From positions 340,293-404,292 of the forward strand of contig JBGAOY010000004.1 in NCBI GenBank assembly GCA_044221555.1: a DNA stretch of 64,000 bases. The letters run 5' to 3'. Origin of the DNA: JAEUJM01 sp044221555 (GTDB lineage: Bacteria > Actinomycetota > Acidimicrobiia > Acidimicrobiales > DATDAH01). Under the pieces are notes generated by a model. The model ran no database searches. It saw only the letters and a list, made by a program, of their open reading frames with translations, and had not been told where the DNA came from. Positions 30,881 to 40,000 of the stretch are shown here, piece by piece (the stretch's first letter is position 1; every line of letters begins with the position of its first letter). The translations under genes were made by a program, and so were the position numbers.

Positions 30881-31648
30881 ATGGCTCGAAGGGCCTTCTA
30901 CGGGGGAGCAGCCGATGGGAACGAGGCAGCAGTGAGGGGCGAGGCAGGGAGCGGTCGGCTCTCGACCGCGTTCGTCGTGTTGACGACCGTGGTCGTGGTG
31001 CCCCTGGTGGTGCTCATCGCGAGCGTGTGGCTGCTCGGCTGGCACTTCGCGGTGGTCGAGACCAACAGCATGGCGCCGGGCATGGCGGCCGGGTCGCTGA
31101 TCGTCGCGAGCCCGATCGCGGCTGACGACGTCACCACCGGCACGGTGATCGAGTTCGTGGACCGACGGCACGGCAACCGGCACGTCACCCACCGGGTCGT
31201 CGAGGTCCATCGCAGTGAGACCGGTGAGCTCTGGTTCGTGACCCAGGGCGACAACAACGACGCAGCGGACACCGAGCCGGTCCAACCTCGCGACGTCCGG
31301 GCCGAGGTGCGCTGGTCCAGGGCCCGGGTGGGCCTCGTGGTGGGCCTTCTCCGCCCGCCGCTGTCGTACGTGATCGCCGTCGTGCCGTTCCTGCTCTGGC
31401 TGGTGGGGCGCCTGCTGGGGGCCGGCATCGGCGCCGTGCGAGGCAGGGAGGTGCCGACCACGACGCAGGGACCTCCGGTGGTCCGGCTCAGCTGCGTCGA
31501 CTGTCCTGCGCCCGTGGACCGTGAGGACCGCTATTGTCGCCGGTGCGGCGCTCGCCAGCGCCCGACGGTCGACGCCCGCGAGCTCGTCGGCGCGGGCTTG
31601 GTCCGCGGTCCCACCGTGAGCGACCGCGGCGAGCGACGTGAAGGCTGA
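30881..31648 (+). CDS. sipW: SipW-type (ER-type) signal peptidase I with C-terminal zinc ribbon
   Basis: 255 residues. An N-terminal membrane helix (about 28-53) precedes the catalytic Ser in VVETNSMAPGM (Ser63). Instead of the bacterial Lys, the His type is present: RHVTHRVVEV (His104), with TQGDNN (121-126) completing the Ser/His/Asp ER-like site. A second membrane segment (about 154-177) is followed by a cytosolic four-Cys ribbon CVDCPAPVDREDRYCRRCG. SipW enzymes process TasA-like fibre precursors, and three such precursors are encoded immediately upstream. The ribbon is not part of standard SipW. ATG 30881 is the first start; GTG 30932 would still keep the helix. Confidence 0.86.
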   Translation: MARRAFYGGAADGNEAAVRGEAGSGRLSTAFVVLTTVVVVPLVVLIASVWLLGWHFAVVETNSMAPGMAAGSLIVASPIAADDVTTGTVIEFVDRRHGNRHVTHRVVEVHRSETGELWFVTQGDNNDAADTEPVQPRDVRAEVRWSRARVGLVVGLLRPPLSYVIAVVPFLLWLVGRLLGAGIGAVRGREVPTTTQGPPVVRLSCVDCPAPVDREDRYCRRCGARQRPTVDARELVGAGLVRGPTVSDRGERREG

Positions 31649-31660
31649 TCGGGGTCGGAG

Positions 31661-34105
31661 ATGGCGGGTGCAACCGAGCATCGGTTGACCATCGACCTGC
31701 TCGGGCCGCTGCGGCTCTGCCGGGACGGCGAGGAGCTGGCGATGCCCACGCCGAAGGAGCGCCTGATCCTTGCGCTCCTGGCCGTCCATGCCCCCCACCC
31801 GGTCCCCTTCGCCACACTCGCCGACGCGCTCTGGCCTGAGGGCACCAACGAGAACTGGCGCAAGGCGGTTCAGCTCAACGTGTTCCGTCTCCGCGAACGG
31901 CTCGCGCCCGACCGCGCCGGCACGGATCACGACACGATCGTGACGGTGGGCGACGGCTACGCGCTGGCGCTCGATCCGCAGGCGATCGACCTCCACCGCT
32001 TCGAGGACCACATCGCATCGGGACGGAGGTACCTGGCCGCGGGTCGCGCGGTCGACGGCGAACAGGCGCTGGACGAGGCGTTGAGGCTGTGGCGGTCGGA
32101 TCCGCTGATCGACCTCGCCGGCACACCGACCGGTGAGGCCCACATCGCCCGGCTGTCCGAGCTGCGCCTCGCCGCCCTCGAGGAGCGCCACGAGGCAGAG
32201 TTGGCGTTGGGGCGCCACGAAGCGCTCGTGCCCCGGCTCGAGGCCGACGTGATCGAGCACCCCCTCCGCGAGCGGCTCTGGCGGCAGCTGATGGTGGCCC
32301 TGTACCGGTCGGGCCGCCAGTCCGACGCCCTGCGCGCCTACCAGCGGGCCCGGACGCGGCTCGTGGAGGAGCTCGGCCTCGAGCCCGGTCGTGATCTGAG
32401 GCGGATCGAGGCCGCCATCGTGGCCCAGGACCCCGATCTCGACTGGGTCGCGCCCCCCGTGGCGAAGACTGCTCGCGGCACCGCTGCGACCGGCGACGAT
32501 GCGGTGCCACGCTGGGCGAGTCGACTGCGGACCGTGCCCTTTCGAGGGCGCACCCACGAGCTGAACGTCCTGCGCTCGTCGTGGCGACGCGTGAAGGCCG
32601 ACGGGATCCAGATCGTGTCCGTCACGGGACCCGTGGGCATCGGCAAGACCCGCCTGCTCGCCGAGGTCGCCGCCGAATGTGCGGAGGAGGGTGTTGCCGT
32701 CGACACCTGCTGGTGCCGGCGTGAGTCGGAAGCGCCCTATGAGCCACTGCAGGGGCTCACCACGGACGGTGAGCCAGGGTCGGCCCCGCGCTCGCCGGCC
32801 GAGTTGGTGGCGTGGGTGCGGCATCGATCATCGCCCGGGCCGCACGCCGTGCTCGTCGACGAGATCGGCTGGGCCGATCCCGGCACCGTGCGAGCATTTC
32901 ATGCCGTGGTGAGCGCGGGCGACGACCTGCCGCTCCTGCTCGTCGTCACCCAGCGCCTCCCGGACGAGGTGCCGGAACACGTCGAGGAGTTCCTCGTGGA
33001 CGCCTCCCGTCATCCCGGTCACCGCCGTGTCGACCTCGTCGGCCTCGGCATCGACGAGGGGGTGTCGCTCCTGTCGACCCAGTTGGGACGTTCGGACGAC
33101 GGGATCCCGCTGGATCTGGCCACGGTGTACCACGAGGCGGCCGGGAACCCCCGGTACCTGCTGGAGTTGGCGAACCACGCCATCGAACAGGCGAGCCTCC
33201 ACGCCGACGGCCAGATCACCGTCGACTCCGTGATGGGGAACCTGGGTCTGCCGGAGTCGCTGCGATCGCTGATCCGGCGGCGCTGTGCCCTGCTCGACGA
33301 CGACGCGCGGACGGTGCTCGGCGCCGCCGCCATCCTGGGCTCGACCTTCGACTTCCGGATGGTCGCCCAGGTCGCGGACCGACCCGAGGAGGCCACCGTG
33401 GAGGCGCTCGAGCGCGCTGCCGCGTTGGGCCTCGTCCGCGACTGCGCCGATGCCGGTGAGGTCGAGTTCGCGAGCACCGTGGTGCGCGCCGGCATCTACC
33501 GGGACCTGACCTCACCCCGCCGGGCGCTCCTGCACCAGCGAGCGGGCGTGCTGCTGGCGTCCGTCGACGGGGCGCCGGTGGCGACGCGGCTCCCGGCCAT
33601 GGTCGATCACTTCGTTCGGGGGCAATCCGGCCTACCGGCCGACGCGGCCAGTGAGCGCACCGACCAGTACGGCGAGGAACGCCTGCGGCCGGCCTACGAG
33701 ACGGCCTTGAGCTGCTTCGAGACGTCACTCGTCGAGACCGCAGAGCCCGCGGAGGACCAGCACTGTGGGCTGCTGCTCGGCCTGGCCACCGGACGATGGA
33801 GGTCCGGTGACCTGAGCGCCGCCCAAGAGCTGTTCCAGCGGGCGGCCGACGAGGCCCGAAGCCTCCAGCGCCCGGACCTCCTGGCTGTGGCGGCCTGCGG
33901 TCTGGCCCAGGTGGTGCTCGAGGTGGGCGTCACCCACCCGCCCGTGATGTCCCTGCTCGAGGACGCCCAGCGCCTGCTCGACGACGACCACCCCTTGCAG
34001 GAGCAGATCCGCGCCGCCATCGTCCCCGAACTGGTCTGGGCGGGCCGCTGGAAGGAAGCCGTCCAGGTCGCGCACGCCATGGGTGCCGAGCACGTGGATC
34101 GTTGA
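31661..34105 (+). CDS. BTAD/SARP-type transcriptional regulator with AAA ATPase domain
   Basis: 814 residues. An OmpR-like winged helix (about 8-105: LRLCRDGEELAMPTPKERL, AVQLNVFRLRERLAPD) is followed by the bacterial transcriptional activator domain (about 110-255, RLVEELGLEPGRDLRRIEAAI). Then comes a STAND/AAA module with Walker A GPVGIGKTR (323-331) and Walker B-like HAVLVDEIGWADP (about 394-406), then helical TPR-like repeats. The TPR part seems short against AfsR-like proteins of 900 or more residues, so the C-terminus may be truncated. It starts 12 bp after sipW, so co-transcription is likely; it probably controls the surface-protein genes. Confidence 0.86.
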   Translation: MAGATEHRLTIDLLGPLRLCRDGEELAMPTPKERLILALLAVHAPHPVPFATLADALWPEGTNENWRKAVQLNVFRLRERLAPDRAGTDHDTIVTVGDGYALALDPQAIDLHRFEDHIASGRRYLAAGRAVDGEQALDEALRLWRSDPLIDLAGTPTGEAHIARLSELRLAALEERHEAELALGRHEALVPRLEADVIEHPLRERLWRQLMVALYRSGRQSDALRAYQRARTRLVEELGLEPGRDLRRIEAAIVAQDPDLDWVAPPVAKTARGTAATGDDAVPRWASRLRTVPFRGRTHELNVLRSSWRRVKADGIQIVSVTGPVGIGKTRLLAEVAAECAEEGVAVDTCWCRRESEAPYEPLQGLTTDGEPGSAPRSPAELVAWVRHRSSPGPHAVLVDEIGWADPGTVRAFHAVVSAGDDLPLLLVVTQRLPDEVPEHVEEFLVDASRHPGHRRVDLVGLGIDEGVSLLSTQLGRSDDGIPLDLATVYHEAAGNPRYLLELANHAIEQASLHADGQITVDSVMGNLGLPESLRSLIRRRCALLDDDARTVLGAAAILGSTFDFRMVAQVADRPEEATVEALERAAALGLVRDCADAGEVEFASTVVRAGIYRDLTSPRRALLHQRAGVLLASVDGAPVATRLPAMVDHFVRGQSGLPADAASERTDQYGEERLRPAYETALSCFETSLVETAEPAEDQHCGLLLGLATGRWRSGDLSAAQELFQRAADEARSLQRPDLLAVAACGLAQVVLEVGVTHPPVMSLLEDAQRLLDDDHPLQEQIRAAIVPELVWAGRWKEAVQVAHAMGAEHVDR

Positions 34106-34156
34106 CCGTTGCTGCGGATCCCGCGGGCGGCGGCGGGGCCGTCCCGCGCCGAGCCG

Positions 34157-35455
34157 TCAGCCTGCGAGCAGGTCGTGCGCCAGATCCCTCCAGAGCTGCG
34201 CGGTGAGACCCAGGGACTCCTCGTCGATGCGCTCGTCGTCGCCCCGGAGCCGCTCGAACCACTCGGCGGCGGTCAACTGCAGGCTGGATATGGAGAAGCC
34301 CAGGGCCTCGGCCCCGGCGTGTCGGTATGGTCCGGCGCCGCTCAGGCGAGGGCTCATGATGGGCGCGACCGAGGCCCCGGGATAGGCCCGCTGGGCGGCC
34401 CTGACCAGCGCGTCCCCGAGCGGCGACGACAGCGTCGATTGACCTGGCTCATGCGAGTCGACGAGCTCGACATCGTGGAGCAGGCCGGCGCCCGCCTCTG
34501 CGACGGCGCGCTTCGCGTCATCGACACTCTGGTCGGGCAGCGTCGTGACCAACAGCTCGAGCTCCACCTCAGGCACGCCGCCTGGGCCCGACACCGCTCG
34601 GTAGCGGACGACGTCGACCTCCAGGTGGAGGGCCGCCGCGAGCGCCACCCCGAGGTCCCCCTCGACCTCCGCCACCGTCTCGGCGAGTGACTCGCCTTGC
34701 AGAACGGCGCCCAGCCCGACCGCGGTGGCGAACTCGGCAGCGATCACGTTGGCGCCGGTCGGGCCCTGCCACCGCGAGATGTGATCGACGGCCCGCGCCG
34801 CTCGGGGGTGGGCCCCGTCTCGGCGAGTGAAGGGAGGGCGATCTGCGGTCGCCCGCACGCGCCCGATGAATCGGTGATGCCCCTTCTCGGTCACGGCGGC
34901 GGACAGCACGAGCCCGCGGGTGCCAGGCGAGACGTGGCCGCCCGCCCCGGCCAGCACGAAGTCAGCCGCCACCGCATCGGCGTGGTGACGGTGCAGCCAC
35001 TCGACACCGAGCTCGCCGCCGGTCTCGTGATCAGCAGCACCGACGAACACCAGGGTGCCCGCCGGGGTGAACCCGGCATCGGCCATCCGGCGGAACGCGA
35101 CTGCCGCCGTGGCTGCATGGTTGAGCCGATTCAACGCGCCGCGCCCCCACACCTCGCCATCGACACGCTCGCCGCCGAACGGGTCGCGCTGCCACCGTCG
35201 CGGGTCGGCCGGAGCGACGTCGAGATGGGTGTGGATCAGCAGCGTCGGCGCAGTCGGGTCGGAACCCTCGATCCGGGCGACGAGGTTGTCCCGTCCCGGC
35301 GCAGCCGCGTGGCGCTCGATGTCGATGCCAGGGCCTTCGAGCACCGAGACGAGCGAGTCGACGTTTCGTGCCTCCTCCACCGCGTCGCCGCAACCGGAGT
35401 TGACGCAGCGGTTCGAGATGAGCGTGGACAGGAGCTCAGCCGATTCGCCCGCCAT
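34157..35455 (-). CDS. M20 peptidase-like protein with altered active site
   Basis: 432 residues with the two-domain M20 (ArgE/DapE) layout. First ligand pair HTHLDVAP is intact. The bridging aspartate region, normally GRGxxDxK, reads GRGALNRLNH, so Asp becomes Asn. The catalytic pair, normally EExGG, reads DHETGGELG, so the general-base Glu becomes His. The dimerisation domain spans about 205-330, and the end GAGPYRHAGAEALGF retains the late His. Either inactive or chemically different from ordinary M20 enzymes. ATG 35455 chosen; GTG 35473 or 35479 would add 6-8 residues. It converges with the SARP regulator gene; no operon partner. Confidence 0.75.
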   Translation of the reverse strand: MAGESAELLSTLISNRCVNSGCGDAVEEARNVDSLVSVLEGPGIDIERHAAAPGRDNLVARIEGSDPTAPTLLIHTHLDVAPADPRRWQRDPFGGERVDGEVWGRGALNRLNHAATAAVAFRRMADAGFTPAGTLVFVGAADHETGGELGVEWLHRHHADAVAADFVLAGAGGHVSPGTRGLVLSAAVTEKGHHRFIGRVRATADRPPFTRRDGAHPRAARAVDHISRWQGPTGANVIAAEFATAVGLGAVLQGESLAETVAEVEGDLGVALAAALHLEVDVVRYRAVSGPGGVPEVELELLVTTLPDQSVDDAKRAVAEAGAGLLHDVELVDSHEPGQSTLSSPLGDALVRAAQRAYPGASVAPIMSPRLSGAGPYRHAGAEALGFSISSLQLTAAEWFERLRGDDERIDEESLGLTAQLWRDLAHDLLAG

Positions 35456-35564
35456 GGCGATGCTCGAGGTCACGCGCACTGTCTTACCACCGGTCCCAGC
35501 GGCGGAGACGGAACGAACCCAGCCGAACGAGTGCCTCGCCGGCGACCGCGGCGACGGCCCCGCC

Positions 35565-36695
35565 TCAGCGCCGCGGCTCGCGCGGGAGGCCGAGCACCCG
35601 CTCCCCGAGGATGTTGCGCAGGATCTGGGTGGTGCCACCCATGATCGTGTAGCCGGGCGCGTAGCAGAGGTTGCGGGCCACCCGGCCGCCCAGGCCCGGC
35701 TCGGCCAGTTGCGCGGCCGGACCCAGGCTGCGGGCGCAGAAGGCCGCCACCCGCTGCTCGAATTCGGTGCAGAAGGTCTTGGTGGCGGCCGAGAAGCTCG
35801 GCGGCGCCTGGCCGAGCACCTCGCGCAGCACGAGCAGCCGGCCGATGCGGTACCCCGACTCCAGCGCCGCCACCTCCTGGCGCACGAGCGGGTCGTGCCG
35901 GTCGGCCAGCGGCAGGCAGTCCCGGTAGAGCGTGCGGTTGCTGACCAGCCGGTCGATGCCGCCACGCTCGTGCTCCATCTGGGCCATCAACTGGCGGAAG
36001 CTGCCGTTCGGCGCCCCCACCAGCAGGTCGGCGGGCACCACCACGTCGTGGAACGTGACCTCGCAGAAGTGGCGGCTGCCGGTCATGTCCTCGATGGGCC
36101 GCACCTCGACGCCCGGGCTGTGGAGGTCGACGATCAACTCGGAGAGGCCCTTGTGGGGCGGCGCGTCGGGGTCGGTACGGGCGATGAGGTAGCACCAGTC
36201 GCCGGTGGCGGCGCCACTGGTCCACACCTTGGTGCCGTTGACGACCCAGTCGCCGCCGGGGGTGCGCTCGGCCCGAGTGCGCAGCGAGGCCACGTCCGAG
36301 CCGGCGTCCGGCTCGCTCATCCCGATGCACCACTGCGAGGTGCCGGCGACGATCTCGGGAAGGAACCGGGCGCGCTGCTCGTCGGAGCCGTACCGCAGGA
36401 GGGTGGGTCCGATCTGGCGGTCGGCGAACCACGAGAACGCTACGGGCGCGCCGCCCGCGATGAGGGCCTCGAACACCACGAAGCGCTCGATGGCCGGACG
36501 CCCGCCACCGCCATCGGCCTCGGGCCAGGTCATGCCCAGCCACCCTCGGCGCGCCAACTCGAGGGAGAACGCGCGTGAGTGCCCGATCAGCCACGCGTCC
36601 TCGGGCACGTCGCTGCGCCAGTCCTCGGCCACGGCGGCGGCCTCGTCGGCGAGTGCGACCAGGCGGCCGTCGAGGGCGAAGTCCACGGGGAGCAT
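35565..36695 (-). CDS. Acyl-CoA dehydrogenase
   Basis: 376 residues, normal family size. The alpha-beta-alpha FAD fold is recognisable by QWCIGMSEPDAGSDVASLRTRAE (FAD-binding signature, about 128-150), the strand WVVNGTKVWTSGAATGDW, and the C-terminal YTIMGGTTQILRNILGERVLGLPR, the usual end of this family. It oxidises an acyl-CoA to the 2-enoyl-CoA, passing electrons to ETF; chain type unknown, and some relatives act on steroid side chains. ATG 36695 is used because longer versions overlap the divergent quinone oxidoreductase start (36733). Confidence 0.88.
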   Translation of the reverse strand: MLPVDFALDGRLVALADEAAAVAEDWRSDVPEDAWLIGHSRAFSLELARRGWLGMTWPEADGGGGRPAIERFVVFEALIAGGAPVAFSWFADRQIGPTLLRYGSDEQRARFLPEIVAGTSQWCIGMSEPDAGSDVASLRTRAERTPGGDWVVNGTKVWTSGAATGDWCYLIARTDPDAPPHKGLSELIVDLHSPGVEVRPIEDMTGSRHFCEVTFHDVVVPADLLVGAPNGSFRQLMAQMEHERGGIDRLVSNRTLYRDCLPLADRHDPLVRQEVAALESGYRIGRLLVLREVLGQAPPSFSAATKTFCTEFEQRVAAFCARSLGPAAQLAEPGLGGRVARNLCYAPGYTIMGGTTQILRNILGERVLGLPREPRR

Positions 36696-36732
36696 GGTGG
36701 CAGCCGGGTCGCCGGGCGGCGAACATGGCGGC

Positions 36733-37713
36733 ATGAACGCCGTCGTGCTCGAGACCTACGGGGGCCCTGAGGCCCTGACCCTCCGGGAGGTGCCCGACCC
36801 GGTGGCCGGCCCCGACGAGGTGCTGGTGCACGTGGCGGCCACGGCGCTCAACCGGGCCGACCTGCTCCAGCGCATGGGTCTGTACCCCGATCCCGCGCCG
36901 ACGAGCGACCTGGAGATCCCCGGCATGGAGTTCGCGGGACGGGTGGTGGGTGTCGGCGCTCGGGTGCGGTCGGCGGCGGTCGGCGACGAGGTGATGGGCA
37001 TCGTCTCGGGCGGCGCCTACGCGGAATTGCTCGTCACCCACGAGCGCCAGGTGCTGCCCGTGCCCCGATCGGTGGGCGTCGCCGACGCCGCGGCCATCCC
37101 CGAGGTCTGGATCACCGCCTGGGACGCGATGGTGCGCCAGGGAGGCCTTCGCCCGGGGGGAACCGCGCTGGTGCACGCCGGCGCGTCGGGCGTCGGCACC
37201 GCCGCGATCCAGATCGCCAAGGCGCTCGGAGCCGACGTGGCGGTCACCACCTCCACCGCCAAGGTCTCGGCGTGTGCCGACCTGGGCGCCGACCTCGTGG
37301 TCGACTACACGGCCGACGACTTCGTCGAGGCGGTGCGCGCGCTCACCGGCGGTCGGGGCGTCGACGTGGTGGTGGACGTGATCGGTGGCGACTACCTCGA
37401 CCGCAACGTCGACGCGGCGGCGGTCGGCGGCCGCATCGTGCAGGTGGGGGTCATGGGCGCCGGCGTGGCCACGTTCTCGCTCGGGAAGCTGCTGCCCAAG
37501 CGCATCAGCCTCATGGGCACCGTGCTGCGGCCCCGCCCCGTCGAGGAGAAGATCGCGGTCACCCAGCAGTTCGGCCGCGAGGTGCTGCCGTGGTTCGACC
37601 GCGGTCAGGTGCGGCCGGTTATCGACAGCCGCTTCCCCCTCGCCGACATCGCCTCGGCCCATGAGCGCATGGGGGCGAACGCCAACGTGGGCAAGATCGT
37701 CATCGACATCTGA
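36733..37713 (+). CDS. NADPH:quinone oxidoreductase (PIG3/QOR-like MDR family)
   Basis: 326 residues. Zinc-free medium-chain dehydrogenase/reductase: N-terminal GroES-like domain (ALNRADLLQRMGLYPDP, GMEFAGRVVGVG), then the Rossmann domain with GGTALVHAGASGVGTAAIQIAKALGADV (about 140-167). The ALNRADLLQR motif characterises the PIG3/TP53I3-like quinone oxidoreductase group. It reduces quinones with NADPH. Divergent from acyl-CoA dehydrogenase with 37 bp between starts, so the two may share a control region. It converges with citrate synthase, 26 bp apart. Confidence 0.86.
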   Translation: MNAVVLETYGGPEALTLREVPDPVAGPDEVLVHVAATALNRADLLQRMGLYPDPAPTSDLEIPGMEFAGRVVGVGARVRSAAVGDEVMGIVSGGAYAELLVTHERQVLPVPRSVGVADAAAIPEVWITAWDAMVRQGGLRPGGTALVHAGASGVGTAAIQIAKALGADVAVTTSTAKVSACADLGADLVVDYTADDFVEAVRALTGGRGVDVVVDVIGGDYLDRNVDAAAVGGRIVQVGVMGAGVATFSLGKLLPKRISLMGTVLRPRPVEEKIAVTQQFGREVLPWFDRGQVRPVIDSRFPLADIASAHERMGANANVGKIVIDI

Positions 37714-37739
37714 GCCCCGCCACCGGTGGCGGGCGGCGG

Positions 37740-39008
37740 CTACCGGGCGTGCATGGGCACGTAGTCGCGGACGGGCACCCCGGTGTAGATCTGGCGCGGG
37801 CGCACGATGCGCTGGTCCTGCTCGAGCAGTTCGCCCCAGTGCGCCAGCCAGCCCGACGTGCGCGGGATGGCGAACAGCACCGGGAACATGTCGATCGGGA
37901 AGCCGATCGCCTGGTAGATGAGCCCCGAGTAGAAGTCGACGTTGGGATAGAGCTTCCGGCTCGTGAAGTACTCGTCGGCCAGGGCCACCTCCTCGAGCTT
38001 CAGGGCGATGTCGAGCAGCGGGTTCTTGCCCGTCACGTCGAAGACCTCGTCGGCCACCCGCTTGATGATGCGGGCGCGGGGGTCGTAGTTCTTGTACACC
38101 CGGTGCCCGAAGCCCTGCAGGCGGCCCTTGCCCGCCTTCACGTCCTCGATGAAGGGCTCGACGTTGTCGAAGCTGCCGATCTCGGTGAGCATGCGGATGA
38201 CGGCCTCGTTGGCGCCCCCGTGCCGGGGGCCGTAGAGGGCGGCGGCGGCCGCGGCGGTGGCCACGTAGGGGTCGGCGTGGGCGCTGCCCACCACGCGCAT
38301 GGCGGTGGTGGAGCAGTTCTGCTCGTGGTCGGCGTGGAGGATGAACAGCACGTCGATGGCCCGGGCCAGGATGGGGTTGGCCGCGTACTCGGGCTCGGCG
38401 ACCTTCCACATCATCGAGAGGAAGTTGGCCGAGAAGTCGAGGGTGTTGTCGGGATAGATGAACGGCTGGCCCACGCTGAACCGGTGGGCGCAGGCGGCCA
38501 GCGTCGGCATCTTCGCGATCAGGCGGATGATCTGGCGGTTGCGCACCTCGCGGTCGTGGATGTCCTTGGCGTCGAGGTAGAACGTGGACAGCGCCGCGAC
38601 GGCCGACACCAGCATCCCCATCGGGTGGGCGTCGTAGTGGAAGCCCTCCATGAAGCGCTTGCGCACGTTCTCGTGGATGAACGTGTGGTACGTGATCTCG
38701 TGCTTCCACGCCGTGAACTGGGCGTCGTCGGGCAGTTCGCCGTGGATGAGCAGGTAGGCCACCTCGAGGTAGGTCGACTGCTCGGCCAGCTGCTCGATGG
38801 GGTACCCCTTGTAGCGCAGGATGCCCGCCTCACCGTCGAGCTCGGTGATGCCGCTCGACGTCGACGCCGTGGTGGTCAGCGCCGGGTCGTAGAACCAGAT
38901 GCCCGGCATCAGCTTGCGCCACTGCTCGGAGTCGACACCCCCGTCGACGATGGGGATCTCGACGGATTCGCCGGTGCGGTTGTCGGTGATCGTCACGGTC
39001 TCTGGCAC
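37740..39008 (-). CDS. gltA: Citrate synthase
   Basis: 422 residues, hexameric-type length. An N-terminal beta domain (TITDNRTGESVEIPIVDGG) leads into the large helical body. Active-site signatures are HADHEQNCSTTAMR, LYGPRHGGANEAVIRML (substrate His), GFGHRVYKNYDPRA (catalytic His) and NVDFYSGL (catalytic Asp). It condenses acetyl-CoA and oxaloacetate at entry to the TCA cycle; aconitase is encoded 3 kb to the right. GTG 39008 is chosen because it starts exactly at the conserved N-terminal beta strand; a farther start would run into the LysR gene region. Confidence 0.95.
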   Translation of the reverse strand: MPETVTITDNRTGESVEIPIVDGGVDSEQWRKLMPGIWFYDPALTTTASTSSGITELDGEAGILRYKGYPIEQLAEQSTYLEVAYLLIHGELPDDAQFTAWKHEITYHTFIHENVRKRFMEGFHYDAHPMGMLVSAVAALSTFYLDAKDIHDREVRNRQIIRLIAKMPTLAACAHRFSVGQPFIYPDNTLDFSANFLSMMWKVAEPEYAANPILARAIDVLFILHADHEQNCSTTAMRVVGSAHADPYVATAAAAAALYGPRHGGANEAVIRMLTEIGSFDNVEPFIEDVKAGKGRLQGFGHRVYKNYDPRARIIKRVADEVFDVTGKNPLLDIALKLEEVALADEYFTSRKLYPNVDFYSGLIYQAIGFPIDMFPVLFAIPRTSGWLAHWGELLEQDQRIVRPRQIYTGVPVRDYVPMHAR

Positions 39009-39069
39009 GGGCGCCAGGATACCTGTGCGGGTGTCGGCGTCTCGTGGCCGACCGTGCGGGCGCCCGCGG

Positions 39070-39990
39070 TCAGGGTGGCGGGACAGCGGGATGGATGCCT
39101 TGCTGGTCGGGTGAGTGGGCGGCGACCACGTCGAGCAGCGCGGCCCGGGTGGCCCGTGCCGGCGCGGAGGGCAGGCCGCGGCGACGGCGGGCCAGGCCCA
39201 CCGAGCGGTGGGGGATGCCGTCGAGCGCCACCTGCTTCCAGGCGCCGCTCCGCGACGTGGGCAGTGCGGTCGTGGGGAGCACGGCCGCGCCGAAGCCGGT
39301 GATCGCCAGCGAGGCCAGCAGGCGCATGCCGTCCACCTCGGCCTGGGCCTGCAGCACGAGCCCGGCCCGTGAGGCCTCGGCATCGAGCATGTCGCGAAAG
39401 CCGGTGCCGACGGGCTCGAGCAGCAACGGGTGCGCGGCCAGCTCGGCGAGGCCCACCCGCTCGACATCGGCCAACGGGTGGCCGGCCGGGGCGATGAGGA
39501 TGCGGTCCTCGTCGAACAGCGGCTCGACGCTGAGCTCGGCCTCGTCGACCGGCAGGTTGATCACCGCCAGGTCGATGGCGCCACCCGCCACCTGGGGGAC
39601 GAGTGAGGTGGTGGTGGCATCGATGGCCACCACGTGGATGCGGGGGTGCTGGACGGCCATGGCCTCGAGCAGTGGTGGGAGGAGCCAGCGCCCGGTGGTG
39701 CCGATGATGCCCACCCGCACGCTGCCGCGCACCTCGTCGGCCAGTGAGGACACGTCGGCCTCCAGCGCCTCGAGCTCGGCGCTGACCCGCCGCGCCCTCG
39801 CCACCACGGCGTCGCCCTGCTCGGTGGGCCGGCCCGTGGACCGGTCGATGAGCGTGACGCCCAGCTCGGCCTCCAGTCGGGCCACGTGCGTGGAGACGTT
39901 CGACTGCACGGTGTGCAGGGCGCGGGCGGCGGCGGAGAAGCTGCCGTGCTCGGCGACGGCGGCCACGGCGTTGAGCTGGCGGAGGTCCAT
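39070..39990 (-). CDS. LysR-family transcriptional regulator
   Basis: 306 residues. N-terminal helix-turn-helix MDLRQLNAVAAVAEHGSFSA with ARALHTVQSNVSTHVARLE is classic LysR. The periplasmic-binding-protein-like effector domain (about 88-290) begins GSVRVGIIGTTGRWLLPPLL and includes LLLEPVGTG and GFGAAVLPTTALP. It ends 61 bp before the citrate synthase start and reads in the same direction, so a role at gltA is possible but unproven. The short imperfect palindrome at 40001-40013, 10 bp upstream of its ATG, is a plausible autoregulatory site. Confidence 0.88.
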   Translation of the reverse strand: MDLRQLNAVAAVAEHGSFSAAARALHTVQSNVSTHVARLEAELGVTLIDRSTGRPTEQGDAVVARARRVSAELEALEADVSSLADEVRGSVRVGIIGTTGRWLLPPLLEAMAVQHPRIHVVAIDATTTSLVPQVAGGAIDLAVINLPVDEAELSVEPLFDEDRILIAPAGHPLADVERVGLAELAAHPLLLEPVGTGFRDMLDAEASRAGLVLQAQAEVDGMRLLASLAITGFGAAVLPTTALPTSRSGAWKQVALDGIPHRSVGLARRRRGLPSAPARATRAALLDVVAAHSPDQQGIHPAVPPP

Positions 39991-40000
39991 CGGTATCGAT

